Below, piece by piece: positions 43,615 through 52,525 of a DNA stretch of 54,522 nt. The stretch comes from Bradyrhizobium sp. CCH5-F6. Lineage in GTDB: Bacteria > Pseudomonadota > Alphaproteobacteria > Rhizobiales > Xanthobacteraceae. The translations under genes were made by a program, and so were the position numbers. The stretch is from the NCBI RefSeq assembly GCF_001556045.1, contig NZ_LSIC01000028.1, forward strand, positions 1 through 54,522, written 5' to 3'. The stretch's first letter is position 1. Every line of letters starts with the position of its first letter. The notes below the pieces were generated by a model that saw only the letters and a program-made list of their open reading frames with translations, was not told where the DNA came from and ran no database searches.

Positions 43615-44449
43615 TGTCTCGCCCGCCAGGCCGGCGTTTCGGCTGACGCGGGCGTTCCACGGGCTCGAACGCCTCGTCGTGCCTGCGCTGCTGATCGCGG
43701 GCTGGGAGGCCTTTGCGCGCAGCGGCATGCTGCCGCCCGCGCTGCTGCCAGCGCCGAGCGCGGTGCTGCATGCGCTCGGCGACTGGGTGTTCGGCTTCGA
43801 CGAGACCACGCAGACCTACTCTGGCCATTGGTTGCGTGATGCGCTCGCCAGCGCCCTCCGCGTCTTTGGCGGCTTTGCATTGGCAAGCCTGCTCGGCATC
43901 CTTGCCGGGGTCGCGATCGGCTGGTCCCGGCTGTTCGAGAAGACGCTGGAGCCGACGCTGCAGATGTTGCGTCCGATCCCGCCCGTGTCCTGGATTCCGC
44001 TCGCGATCATCTGGTTTGGGATCGCCGACAAGCCGGCGATCTTCCTGGTCTTCCTCGGCGCATTCTTTCCGGTGCTCATGAACAGCATTCATGGCGTCAA
44101 GACCGTGGACCACAATCTCGTGCGGGCAGGCGCGATGATGGGCGCGAACGGACGGCAGATGCTGACCGACATCGTGCTGCCGGCGGCGTTGCCCTCGATC
44201 TTCGCAGGCCTGCGCATCGCGGTCGGCTCGGCCTGGATGCTGACGGTCACGGCCGAGATGGTCGCGGTGAAGAGCGGCCTCGGCTATGCGCTCTGGGATT
44301 CCTATTACTTCCTGCGTTACGACATCGTGTTAGCTGCGATGATATCGATCGGGCTGCTCGGCTATCTCTCCGACCTCGGCCTCAAGGCGATCATGGCGCG
44401 CACGCTGCGCTGGCAGCAGACAACCACCGTGCAGGGCAGGGCGGGCTGA
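43598..44449 (+). CDS. NitT/TauT-type ABC transporter permease
   Basis: A 283-residue permease with six helices. The EAA motif is DHNLVRAGAMMGANGRQMLT followed by DIVLPAALPSIFAGLR. It starts inside the 3' end of the binding-protein gene and overlaps the ATPase gene by one base (TGATG), so the three importer genes are coupled. Confidence 0.9.
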   Translation: MTSVTDVSPARPAFRLTRAFHGLERLVVPALLIAGWEAFARSGMLPPALLPAPSAVLHALGDWVFGFDETTQTYSGHWLRDALASALRVFGGFALASLLGILAGVAIGWSRLFEKTLEPTLQMLRPIPPVSWIPLAIIWFGIADKPAIFLVFLGAFFPVLMNSIHGVKTVDHNLVRAGAMMGANGRQMLTDIVLPAALPSIFAGLRIAVGSAWMLTVTAEMVAVKSGLGYALWDSYYFLRYDIVLAAMISIGLLGYLSDLGLKAIMARTLRWQQTTTVQGRAG

Positions 44450-45225
44450 TGGCGGCAATCGAGCTTCGCAACATCGTCAAGGTGTTCTCCGACAAGCGGC
44501 GCGGCCGCGACCTGCTGACGCTGGACAACATCAATCTGGACATCGAGGCCAATGATTTCGTCTGCCTGCTCGGCCCGTCGGGCTGCGGCAAGTCGACCCT
44601 CCTCAACATCATCGCCGGCTTCGAGCAGGCGACGTCCGGGCGTACGCTAGTTGACGGCAAGCAGGTGGAGCGGCCCGGTTCTGACCGTGGCGTGGTGTTC
44701 CAGCAGCCGACGCTGATGCCGTGGCTGACGGCGATCGACAACATTGCCTTCCATCTCAAGCTCAAGGGCGTCGCCAAGGCCGAGCGGCACCACCGCGCCA
44801 TGGAGTTCATCGACCTCGTCGGCTTGCGCGGCTTCGAGCATCATCATCCCTCCGAAATGTCGGGCGGCATGAATCAGCGCGTCGGCATCGCCCGCGCACT
44901 GTTGATGAACCCGAGCGTCATCCTGATGGACGAGCCGTTCGCGGCGCTGGACGCCCAGACCAAGCTCGAAATGCAGGAGGAGCTGGTCGCGATCTGGCAG
45001 AAGCGCCGCTGCACCATCGTGTTCGTCACCCACAGTGTCGACGAGGCGCTGGTGCTCGGTAACAAGATCGTGGTGATGACCAGGCGGCCGGGCCGGATCC
45101 GGGAGGCCGTCAATTTCGACCTGCCGCGCCCGCGCGATATCACCAGCCCCGAGTTCAACGACGCAAAGCGCCACATCTTGTCCCTGATCCGCGAGGAGTC
45201 GACGCGCCTTGCGCAGGCGTCGTAA
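44449..45225 (+). CDS. NitT/TauT-type ABC transporter ATPase
   Basis: A 258-residue ATPase with Walker A GPSGCGKST, the family Q-loop VFQQPTLMPWLT, signature MSGGMNQRVGIARAL, Walker B VILMDEPFAALD and switch His in VTHSVDEAL. The PWLT stretch is typical of the NitT/TauT branch. The next gene starts nine bases after its stop. Confidence 0.93.
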   Translation: MAAIELRNIVKVFSDKRRGRDLLTLDNINLDIEANDFVCLLGPSGCGKSTLLNIIAGFEQATSGRTLVDGKQVERPGSDRGVVFQQPTLMPWLTAIDNIAFHLKLKGVAKAERHHRAMEFIDLVGLRGFEHHHPSEMSGGMNQRVGIARALLMNPSVILMDEPFAALDAQTKLEMQEELVAIWQKRRCTIVFVTHSVDEALVLGNKIVVMTRRPGRIREAVNFDLPRPRDITSPEFNDAKRHILSLIREESTRLAQAS

Positions 45226-45234
45226 GGTCTCGGC

Positions 45235-45966
45235 ATGCGCAAGCGTCTCGGCATGATCACGCCGTCCTCCAATTCGGTGCTCGAGCCCGTCACCAGCGCC
45301 ATGCTGGCCGACGCTCCCGGCGTCACGGCGCATTTCTCGCGCTTCCGCGTTACGGAGATTGCACTCGACGCGGCTGCGTTGAGTCAGTTCGATGCCTCGG
45401 CAATGCTGCCCGCAGCGGATCTGCTGGCCGACGCCAAGGTCGACTCGATCGCCTGGAACGGCACCTCGGCGAGCTGGCTGGGCATCGGCCGCGACCGAAG
45501 CCTTTGTGAGGCGATCACGGCGCGCACAGGCGCGCCGGCGACGACGTCGACGCTGGCTTGCATCGATGCCGCCCGTGCGATCGGCGCCCAACGCGTCGGA
45601 CTGGTCTCGCCCTATACGGACGACGTTCAACGGCGCATCGCGGACGTCTGGGCCGGGGAGGGAGTCGCGCCGCATGCCGAGCGGCATCTCGGGCTGCGCG
45701 ACAATTTTTCCTTTGGCGAGGTCGCACCTGCGACGATCGCCGAGATGATCCGGGCCGTGGCGGCGGAGGGTGCCGAGGCCATCGTCATCCTCTGCACCAA
45801 CCTCGACGGCGCGGCGCTGACGGCCGCGCTGGAGCAGGAGCTGGACATCGCCGTGCTCGACTCGGTCGCGGTGACGCTTTGGCGGTCCCTCGGGCTCGCC
45901 GGCGGCGACATCAGGACCCTTGCGCAATGGGGGCGGATCTTCCAGACAATGCCAGCCATCAAGTGA
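45235..45966 (+). CDS. Maleate isomerase/arylmalonate decarboxylase-like protein with a single catalytic Cys
   Basis: A 243-residue protein of the Asp/Glu racemase superfamily, beginning MRKRLGMITPSSNSVLEP. Maleate isomerases and racemases use two cysteines, whereas arylmalonate decarboxylase keeps only the second, with Gly at the first position. Here position 76 is Gly (AWNGTSASW) and C187 is kept (VILCTNLDG), which is the decarboxylase-like pattern. It could isomerise, racemise or decarboxylate an acid formed by the hydantoinase next door, but the reaction cannot be fixed from sequence. It is co-transcribed between the importer and the hydantoinase, 11 bases before the latter. Confidence 0.8.
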   Translation: MRKRLGMITPSSNSVLEPVTSAMLADAPGVTAHFSRFRVTEIALDAAALSQFDASAMLPAADLLADAKVDSIAWNGTSASWLGIGRDRSLCEAITARTGAPATTSTLACIDAARAIGAQRVGLVSPYTDDVQRRIADVWAGEGVAPHAERHLGLRDNFSFGEVAPATIAEMIRAVAAEGAEAIVILCTNLDGAALTAALEQELDIAVLDSVAVTLWRSLGLAGGDIRTLAQWGRIFQTMPAIK

Positions 45967-45977
45967 CGGAGGCCTCA

Positions 45978-47387
45978 GTGACGCAGCTCGATCTCGCCAT
46001 TCGCGGCGGCACCATCGTGACGGCCAGCGACGAGTTTCGCGCCGATATCGGCATCCGCGACGGCCGTATCGTCAGCATTGCTGACAGCATCGAGGGCGCG
46101 GCACGCGAGATCGATGCGACGGGATTGCTCGCGCTGCCGGGCGGGATCGACAGCCACGTTCACATCTCGCAGCCCTCGGGCCCCGACGTGGTGATGGCCG
46201 ACGACTTCGCCTCGGCGACGCGCGCGGCTGCTGCCGGCGGCAACACCATGGTGCTGCCCTTCGCGCTTCAGGAGAAGGGCACCTCCCTGCGCACCTGCGT
46301 CGAGAACTACCGCAAGCTTGCCGAGGGCGAATGCTACATCGACACGGCGTTCCATCTCATCATTTCCGATCCGACGGCGGTCGTGCTCGGACAGGAGCTG
46401 CCGGCTCTCGTCAAGGACGGCTACACCTCCTTCAAGGTGTTCATGACCTATGACGACCTCGTGCTCAGCGACAAGCAGCTGCTCGAGGTCTTCGACGTTG
46501 CGCGCCGTGAGGAGGCGCTGGTGATGGTCCATTGTGAGGGCTACGATGCCATCCGCTTCCTTACCAGCAAGCTCGAACGTGAAGGCCATATCGCGCCCTA
46601 TTATCACGGCACCTCGCGGCCCCAGGCCGTGGAGCGCGAGGCGACGCACCGAGCCATCAGCCATGCCGAGGTGATCGGCGTTCCCATCATGATCGTGCAC
46701 GTCTCCGGACGCGAGGCGATGGAGCAGGTGCGCTGGGCCCAGCAGCGCGGCTTGCCTGTGCATGCCGAGACCTGCCCGCAATACATCACGCTGACGGCCG
46801 ACGACATGAAGGGCCTGAACATGGACATATCAGGCGCGAAATATGTCTGCTCGCCGCCGCCGCGCGATGTCGAGAGCCAGCAGGCGATCTGGGAGGGCAT
46901 CACATCAGGCGTGTTCCAGACCTTCTCGTCCGATCATTGCCCGTTCCGCTACGACGATCCGAAGGGCAAGCTGACGCCGAATTCCCGAACCTCGTTCCGC
47001 TGGGTGCCGAATGGCATCCCCGGCGTCGAGACGCGGCTCCCGATCCTGTTCTCCGAAGGCGTCTCGAAGGGACGCATCACCCTGCAAAAGTTCGTCGAGC
47101 TGACCGCGACCAACCACGCGCGGATCTATGGTCTCTATCCGCGCAAGGGCTCGATCGGCGTCGGCTTTGATGCCGACATCGTTCTTTGGGATCCCAAATT
47201 GAAGAAGCCCATCCGGCAGGCCGATCTGCATCACGGGTCAGACTACACGCCATGGGAAGGCTTCGAGGTCACGGGATGGCCGGTGACGACCATCGCCCGC
47301 GGCCAAGTGGTCTATAACCAGGGTCGGATCGTCGGCGCCAAGGGGGCAGGCAATGTGCTGAGCCGGGGCAAGTCGAGCCTGATCTGA
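45978..47387 (+). CDS. Hydantoinase/dihydropyrimidinase
   Basis: A 469-residue amidohydrolase opening cyclic ureides such as hydantoins or dihydropyrimidines. All metal ligands are present: H60 and H62 (DSHVHIS), carboxylated K153 (SFKVFMTYDD), H185 (VMVHCEG), H241 (IVHVSG) and D319 (SSDHCPF). The start is GTG 45978, with ACGGAGG five bases upstream; the frame is open far upstream but overlaps the previous gene there. It ends the GntR-facing operon. No clear N-carbamoylase follows, though the amidases and the nitrilase-family protein could supply that step. Confidence 0.92.
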   Translation: MTQLDLAIRGGTIVTASDEFRADIGIRDGRIVSIADSIEGAAREIDATGLLALPGGIDSHVHISQPSGPDVVMADDFASATRAAAAGGNTMVLPFALQEKGTSLRTCVENYRKLAEGECYIDTAFHLIISDPTAVVLGQELPALVKDGYTSFKVFMTYDDLVLSDKQLLEVFDVARREEALVMVHCEGYDAIRFLTSKLEREGHIAPYYHGTSRPQAVEREATHRAISHAEVIGVPIMIVHVSGREAMEQVRWAQQRGLPVHAETCPQYITLTADDMKGLNMDISGAKYVCSPPPRDVESQQAIWEGITSGVFQTFSSDHCPFRYDDPKGKLTPNSRTSFRWVPNGIPGVETRLPILFSEGVSKGRITLQKFVELTATNHARIYGLYPRKGSIGVGFDADIVLWDPKLKKPIRQADLHHGSDYTPWEGFEVTGWPVTTIARGQVVYNQGRIVGAKGAGNVLSRGKSSLI

Positions 47388-47417
47388 TCCAGCTCGATGC
47401 GCGGCCAAAGCGGGCCT

Positions 47418-48044
47418 CTAGAAAGTCGCGGCCATGGCAGCGAGGCGTTGATGGGCCCTTTCACGGGCAGCATCGATCGGCTGTTGCGGTCCGGTGGTTG
47501 GACCGATCAGCACGAAGCGGACATTGGTGACTCCGATGAAACGCAGGATTTCCCGTAGGTAAGGCGTTGCCATGTCGGTGCGACCGCGGTTCATTCCGGT
47601 GGCAAAATCGCTGCCGCTGGCGAGGATCACCAGTGTCGGCCGATCCTCCAGCAGCGGGAGATAGCCCTGTGATGGATCGAACCGAAAGGTGAGCCCCGGC
47701 TGCACGATGATGTCGAACCATTGCTTGAGCTTGTATGGAATACTGAAGTTCCACATCGGGGTCGAGATCAGGACTCGATCGGCGAGCGAAAAGCGCAGCG
47801 CCATTCGCTCGGCCTCGGCAAAGCTGTCGCGTTGGATGTCGTTGAAAGCCTGAGCCTTCATGCGTGCATATTTGGCCTCGACGATGGGGCCTGTGAATTC
47901 CGGCATGCGCTCGCGCCAGATGTCCACGACGTCGACGTCCCAATCCGGCCGAGCCTGGCGGAATCCGTCGATAAAGACGCGCGCGCCGGCATTCGATTCG
48001 GACTCGGCGCGAGGCGAGCAGGACAGATGCAGGAGCTTCGCCAC
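47418..48044 (-). CDS. FMN-dependent NADH:quinone/azo reductase (AzoR type)
   Basis: A 208-residue flavodoxin-fold protein. The flavin-phosphate loop is LSCSPRAESES, and PMWNFSIPYKLKQWFD is the typical AzoR motif contacting the flavin ring. These enzymes reduce quinones or azo bonds with NADH. The start is GTG 48044, three bases after the stop of the SMP-30/isochorismatase gene, so it is the last gene of the long minus-strand operon. It may detoxify quinones arising from the pathway. It converges with the hydantoinase gene. Confidence 0.9.
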   Translation of the reverse strand: MAKLLHLSCSPRAESESNAGARVFIDGFRQARPDWDVDVVDIWRERMPEFTGPIVEAKYARMKAQAFNDIQRDSFAEAERMALRFSLADRVLISTPMWNFSIPYKLKQWFDIIVQPGLTFRFDPSQGYLPLLEDRPTLVILASGSDFATGMNRGRTDMATPYLREILRFIGVTNVRFVLIGPTTGPQQPIDAARERAHQRLAAMAATF

Positions 48045-48047
48045 AGT

Positions 48048-49622
48048 TCATCCCAGCGCTCTGATGACGGTGTCGGCCCTGGTCACGACCGCGACGTTCT
48101 GCATGGCAAAGTTGATCGAGGCATTGTGCCAGTCCGCATTCATGGTCGAGCAGCAATCCTCGGGCACGATCATGAAATAACCCTTGTCGGCGCCGGTCCG
48201 CGCGGTGTGCTCGACCGACATGTTGGTCCAGGCACCCGTGTTGATGATCATGTCGCGACCCGTCGCTTTCAGGATCGTCTCCAGCCGCGTGCCTTCCCAG
48301 GCACTCATGCGCATCTTCTCGACGACGAAATCGCCTGGACGCGGCTCGAGCCCGGATACCGGCGCCGCGCCCCAGCTTCCGCGAACCATCGCCTTGCTGT
48401 CGACCAATCCCTCGAACAACGGCGCATTCAGCGTGACGCCGGGTGCGCCTGGCTCGACCACGAACCAGACATGGATGATGGCGACGCCGCGGGCGCGTGC
48501 TGCCTCAGCCAAGCGGCGCACATTCTCCACGACATGCTGTTGCTTTGCATGACCCGGCGCGCCTGACTCGGCGAACGCGCCGCCGTCCATGATGACATCG
48601 TTCTGGAGGTCCTGGATGATCATCGCGCAACGCTGCGGATCGAGCCGCATCTCGCCCTCCGCGAGAATGGGGGTCGCCGGTGAGGAGCTCGGAGTCGGGC
48701 CGCCGCCGCTGCGCCGGCCGCTCATATAGGGCTCATGCCGCGGGCCGACCTTGGTCGGGATCGCGTACACCGAATGAGTGGAGGTCAAATAAAGCGTGCG
48801 GAAGTCCGGACCGCCCCAAGCGAGGTTGGCGACGAGCTCGGGCAGGCGGACCTTGCCGAGCAGGTCGCCGCGCGGCGAATAGGCCCAGACCCCGCCAGGC
48901 GCTGTGACCCAGACGTTGCCGTGCTGGTCGCACTTCATACCATCGGGCAGACCGGGTTCGAGCTCGGACTTGATGCCACTCGCAAACACTCGCGCATTCG
49001 ACAGCGAACCGTCGCTGTCGACGTCGAATACGCGGATCAGGGCTTGCACGGTGTCATTGACATACAGCAGCTTCTCGTCCGGCGAGAAACACAGTCCGTT
49101 GGGCTGATCGAACAGGCTTCGCTCGACCACGAGCTTCGGCTCGCCCCCGGGCACGAGGCGATAGACGCCCTGGAAGCCGAGCTGGCGCGGCCGCTCGACG
49201 CCATAGACGGGCATCCGGCCATACCAGGGGTCGGAGAAATAGATCGCGCCGGACGAATGGACGCAGACGTCGTTCGGGCTGTTGAGCTCCTGGCCCTGGA
49301 AGTGCGAGGCCAAAACCTCGCGTCGTCCGTCCGGGCGTTCGCGGACCAGCGACGACGTCGCGTGCTCGCAGACGATCAGATTGAGCTCGGCATCATAGGT
49401 CATGCCGTTGCACTTGTTCGAGGGACGCTTGACCTCGACGATTCCGCGACGCGCATCCCAGCGCCGACGCACGTCGCCCGGCATGTCCGAGAACAGGAGA
49501 TAGTGATCGACCGGATGCCAGATCGGCCCTTCCGTGAAGTCGAAGCCGGTACCGACTTGCGCGACGGGCGCGTAAGGATCGATCAAAGTCTCGAATTCGG
49601 AGCGCAAGGTCACGTGCGTCAT
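48048..49622 (-). CDS. SMP-30/gluconolactonase domain fused to isochorismatase-like domain with Cys-to-Ser change
   Basis: A 524-residue fusion. Residues 1-300 form an SMP-30/gluconolactonase-type six-bladed propeller with metal-ligand candidates E31 (FTEGPIW), N117 (NSPNDV), N189 (YVNDT) and D227 (LPDGMKCD). A Ser/Gly/Pro linker (about 300-322) leads to an isochorismatase-type cysteine-hydrolase fold (325-524). There D338 (IIQDLQND) and K436 (VVEKMRMSAW) are in place, but the nucleophile is Ser469 (WTNMSVEHTAR) instead of Cys. The first domain could open a lactone and the second could bind or slowly hydrolyse an amide. GAGG eight bases before the ATG supports the start. The fusion links two successive steps in one chain. 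Confidence 0.87.
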   Translation of the reverse strand: MTHVTLRSEFETLIDPYAPVAQVGTGFDFTEGPIWHPVDHYLLFSDMPGDVRRRWDARRGIVEVKRPSNKCNGMTYDAELNLIVCEHATSSLVRERPDGRREVLASHFQGQELNSPNDVCVHSSGAIYFSDPWYGRMPVYGVERPRQLGFQGVYRLVPGGEPKLVVERSLFDQPNGLCFSPDEKLLYVNDTVQALIRVFDVDSDGSLSNARVFASGIKSELEPGLPDGMKCDQHGNVWVTAPGGVWAYSPRGDLLGKVRLPELVANLAWGGPDFRTLYLTSTHSVYAIPTKVGPRHEPYMSGRRSGGGPTPSSSPATPILAEGEMRLDPQRCAMIIQDLQNDVIMDGGAFAESGAPGHAKQQHVVENVRRLAEAARARGVAIIHVWFVVEPGAPGVTLNAPLFEGLVDSKAMVRGSWGAAPVSGLEPRPGDFVVEKMRMSAWEGTRLETILKATGRDMIINTGAWTNMSVEHTARTGADKGYFMIVPEDCCSTMNADWHNASINFAMQNVAVVTRADTVIRALG

Positions 49623-49642
49623 CGGCAGAACCTCAGTTTACC

Positions 49643-50491
49643 TCAGGCCGGAAACCAGTTGCGCGCGGGCAGGGACTGCACGATCGGTCCGGGGACCTGG
49701 TCATGCAGCCGCCCCACGACATGGCCGCCCTCGATCTTGGCGGGCCGGTCGTGGACGGGGAGCAGGTAGCGCGAATTGCTGAGCAGCTTCTTGATGGCTG
49801 CCTTCTCCGCGCGCTTGCTGGTGCCGTGATTGCCCGTGGTGCGCGGCTCCCAGTCGTGGATTTCGTGGAAAGGGGTGACGATCTGGTCGTTGAAATCGTA
49901 GATCACGTCGCCGCAGATGGTGGCGATGCCGTCGGCGGTGTGGACGATGATGTTCATCGAGCCTTCGGTGTGAGCGTTGGCGGCGTCGCAATAGACGCCG
50001 GGCATCAGCTCGATCGGACCGGTGATCTCGAGGTCGAGGAAGCGCAACGCGCTCTTGGTGTGCAGGCGGTCGATCAGGTGCTTGATGTCGGGCGCCGGAT
50101 ATTGCGGGTGCATGAGGCCGGAGACTGAATACTCGAGCTCCTTGCGATTGAGCACGACGGTCGTGTTCATCGGGAACAGATCGTCCTTGCCGGCGTGGTC
50201 GATGTGCAGATGGGTGTGGCAGACGAAGCGGACGTCGCCCATGCGCACGCCATGGCGCGCCAGCTGGTTCTCGATCATGTTCTCATGGTACTGCAGCCCC
50301 CGCATGCCGAGCGTTTCCATGATCTGGTTGGAGCGGTAGCCAGTGTCGACCACGACTGGATAGGGGCCGCCGAGGATCAGGAAACCGAGGGTGAGGACTC
50401 GGCGGGTGCGACCGCAGTCGCGTCCGAGCACCAGGAAACTCGATTCCAGCTCGATATCGCCGTAGTCCAGGATCTTGATCTCCAGCGCCAT
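49643..50491 (-). CDS. Metallo-beta-lactamase-fold lactonase (AHL-lactonase-like)
   Basis: A 282-residue metallo-beta-lactamase-fold hydrolase with the dinuclear zinc site: H94-L-H96-I-D98-H99 (HTHLHIDHAGK), H174 (NAHTEGSMN) and D195 (ICGDVIYD). The overall pattern is that of N-acyl-homoserine lactonases (AttM/AiiB type), but in this catabolic operon a lactone of the pathway is an equally good substrate. The start ATG 50491 has GGGAGGG six bases upstream. No signal peptide. Confidence 0.88.
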   Translation of the reverse strand: MALEIKILDYGDIELESSFLVLGRDCGRTRRVLTLGFLILGGPYPVVVDTGYRSNQIMETLGMRGLQYHENMIENQLARHGVRMGDVRFVCHTHLHIDHAGKDDLFPMNTTVVLNRKELEYSVSGLMHPQYPAPDIKHLIDRLHTKSALRFLDLEITGPIELMPGVYCDAANAHTEGSMNIIVHTADGIATICGDVIYDFNDQIVTPFHEIHDWEPRTTGNHGTSKRAEKAAIKKLLSNSRYLLPVHDRPAKIEGGHVVGRLHDQVPGPIVQSLPARNWFPA

Positions 50492-50522
50492 TCGTTGCCC
50501 TCCCTGTCCTGTTTCTTGTCTG

Positions 50523-51407
50523 TCACAGCCGATAAACGCGCGCCGCGGTGGCACTGAAGATCGCCTCCTGTTGCGCGGCACTGAGCGGCGCGGCGGCCGC
50601 GCGAAACGCGTCGACCAGCTCGCGATAGCTGGTCCAAAGCTTCTCGATCGGGAAGTTGGAGCCGAACAGGCAGCGCTCGGCGCCGAAGATCGCAACGGTG
50701 TCGGCGAGCACGGCGGCGATGTGCGCGGGATCGTTGCGATGGATGAAGGTGCCGAGACCTGAGAGCTTCGAGACCACGTTCGGACAGGCCGCAAGCCGGG
50801 CCATGCCGGCGCGCCAGGCGCCGCGGCCAGACGGTGAGAGGTCCTCCAGCATGCCGGCATGCTGGAGGATGAAGGTCACCTTGGGACAGGCGTCGGCCAG
50901 CTCCGCGGCCTCCGGCATCTGTGGCGTGAACACCTGCAGATCGAAGCTCCAGCCGTAATCGGCGAGACGCGCGACGTTGCGGCGAATGACGGGATCGGCG
51001 CAGAGATCGGGACGGGCCGCAAAGCGGTACAGCGGGTTCTCGTGCCAGTGCAGCTGCATGCGCACGCCGCGCACGAGCGGATAGCGTGTGAGGCGGTCGA
51101 GCTGCTGGCGCACATCGTCCACGGCGAAGTTGGCGTAGGCGACGATGGCGTGCGGCCAGCCGTGCTCGTCCGCAGTCTGCTGCACCCAGGCGGCCTCGTC
51201 CTCGAAACGGTCATTGGCCCAGTTGGTCTGGACGTACACGGAGCGGGTGACGCCGCTGCCCTTGAGGTCGTCGAGATATTCCTGGATCGAATAGTCGCGC
51301 CGGATCGGTTCGTAAGGGCCGAAGATGCGCGGCTGCATCGGGCCGGTCAGCCAGGGCAGGTCGGCCTGCCGCCAGATGTGATGATGGCCATCGACGATTT
51401 CGCTCAC
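50523..51407 (-). CDS. Amidohydrolase 2-family metal-dependent hydrolase (COG3618 type)
   Basis: A 294-residue TIM-barrel hydrolase. The N-terminal DGHHHIWR carries the metal-binding His pair, GVRMQLHWHENP and ILQHAGMLEDL supply the middle strands, and GAERCLFGSNFPIEKL the C-terminal Asn/Asp region. Members hydrolyse lactones (for example 2-pyrone-4,6-dicarboxylate or fuconolactone) or decarboxylate. The start is GTG 51407, overlapping the VWA-protein stop by four bases (GTGA). Together with the MBL and SMP-30 proteins, three lactonase-type enzymes are in one operon. Confidence 0.88.
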   Translation of the reverse strand: MSEIVDGHHHIWRQADLPWLTGPMQPRIFGPYEPIRRDYSIQEYLDDLKGSGVTRSVYVQTNWANDRFEDEAAWVQQTADEHGWPHAIVAYANFAVDDVRQQLDRLTRYPLVRGVRMQLHWHENPLYRFAARPDLCADPVIRRNVARLADYGWSFDLQVFTPQMPEAAELADACPKVTFILQHAGMLEDLSPSGRGAWRAGMARLAACPNVVSKLSGLGTFIHRNDPAHIAAVLADTVAIFGAERCLFGSNFPIEKLWTSYRELVDAFRAAAAPLSAAQQEAIFSATAARVYRL

Positions 51408-52525
51408 GCCGCTCTCCTTCGTCCCAATGCCAGAATATGCGCGACGATCGACGCGCTCGAGCCGCCATCCACGAGGTCATCGACGAAACGTTCGATGGCA
51501 ATCAGGGCTTCCGTCTGCGGGCGGAAGGCCGGGCTTGTGGCCAGCGGCGTCAACCAGCTCACCCGCCAGGCCCGCCGCGACAATTTTGCGACGGCGTCGC
51601 GGAGTGCGTCGGGTTCGCCGCGTTCGAGCCCGTCGGAGACGATGATCACGGCGGCACCGCGCGCGTAGCCGCCGAAGCGCGGTACGGCGAGGAAAGCCTG
51701 CAGCGCATCGCCGATGCGGGTGCCGCCGTCCCAGTCGCTGACCAGATGTGCTGCCGCGTTCAACGCCTGCTCGCGACGCTTAAGCCGCAGCGGCCGGGTG
51801 ACGCGGGTCAGCCGCGTGCCGAAGGTGAAAGCCTCGACATTGGGCGCGGCCTGCACCAGCGCATGCGCGAGCTTCATGTTTTCCTCGGTCCGGGTCTTCA
51901 TCGAGCCGGACACGTCGATCAACAGCAATATCTTGCGTGGCCGCTGCCGCCGCTTCAGGTGACCGAGCCGTAGAATCTCGCCATCGCTGCGGATGCTGTC
52001 GCGTAAGGTGCGGCGCAGATCCGCGAAGGGGCCTCGGCGCGCCCGCATGCGGCGGTGGCCGCGCCGTTTCGGCAGGCGTCTTGACGCCTCACGCCCCAGC
52101 CGGCGCAGTACGTCGCTTGCGGAGGCGACTGCAAACCGGCGTTCGACCAGGGCCTCGGTTCGCGTCGCGGTGAGGCCCGACTCGCTGGCCTCGTCGGAGG
52201 ACAGCGGCTCGTCGTCGCCGCGGCCTTCTTCCTGGAGACGGACGGTCTCGTCGTCCTCACCTTCGTCGCCGTGCGCGATCGCCTCGCTGCCGCGGAAATG
52301 AAGATCGAACAATCGGTCGAACGTCGTGCGCCGATCCGGCGGCGGGGCGAGCATCGCCAGGGCCGCCTGACGAATATCGTCGAGACTGCGAGGGCCAAGC
52401 AGCTCGATCGCGGCGAGGAACGCCGTGGTCTGTTCCGGCGCGACGGCAAAGCCGTTCGTGCGCAAAAGCGCGACGAAGGCGACGAACACGCGGGCGGCGC
52501 GCGGAAGCTGTTGCTCGACGTTCAT
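51404..52525 (-). CDS. VWA-domain protein, CoxE-like
   Basis: A 373-residue protein with a C-terminal VWA domain. The MIDAS motif is D204-V-S206-G-S208 in LLLIDVSGSMKTR. An N-terminal helical region and an acidic linker (about 85-120) precede it, and an Arg-rich stretch at 150-180 may bind nucleic acid or an acidic partner. CoxE-type VWA proteins act with a MoxR ATPase (CoxD) in maturing molybdenum hydroxylases such as CO dehydrogenase. Its start overlaps the ATPase stop by four bases (ATGA), as expected for a fixed pair. Confidence 0.9.
   Translation of the reverse strand: MNVEQQLPRAARVFVAFVALLRTNGFAVAPEQTTAFLAAIELLGPRSLDDIRQAALAMLAPPPDRRTTFDRLFDLHFRGSEAIAHGDEGEDDETVRLQEEGRGDDEPLSSDEASESGLTATRTEALVERRFAVASASDVLRRLGREASRRLPKRRGHRRMRARRGPFADLRRTLRDSIRSDGEILRLGHLKRRQRPRKILLLIDVSGSMKTRTEENMKLAHALVQAAPNVEAFTFGTRLTRVTRPLRLKRREQALNAAAHLVSDWDGGTRIGDALQAFLAVPRFGGYARGAAVIIVSDGLERGEPDALRDAVAKLSRRAWRVSWLTPLATSPAFRPQTEALIAIERFVDDLVDGGSSASIVAHILALGRRRAA

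Noticed and set aside
45558..45977. Long upstream extension of the hydantoinase frame
   Set aside because: It overlaps the isomerase-like gene in another frame and is Arg-rich; GTG 45978 with its GGAGG site is the clear start.
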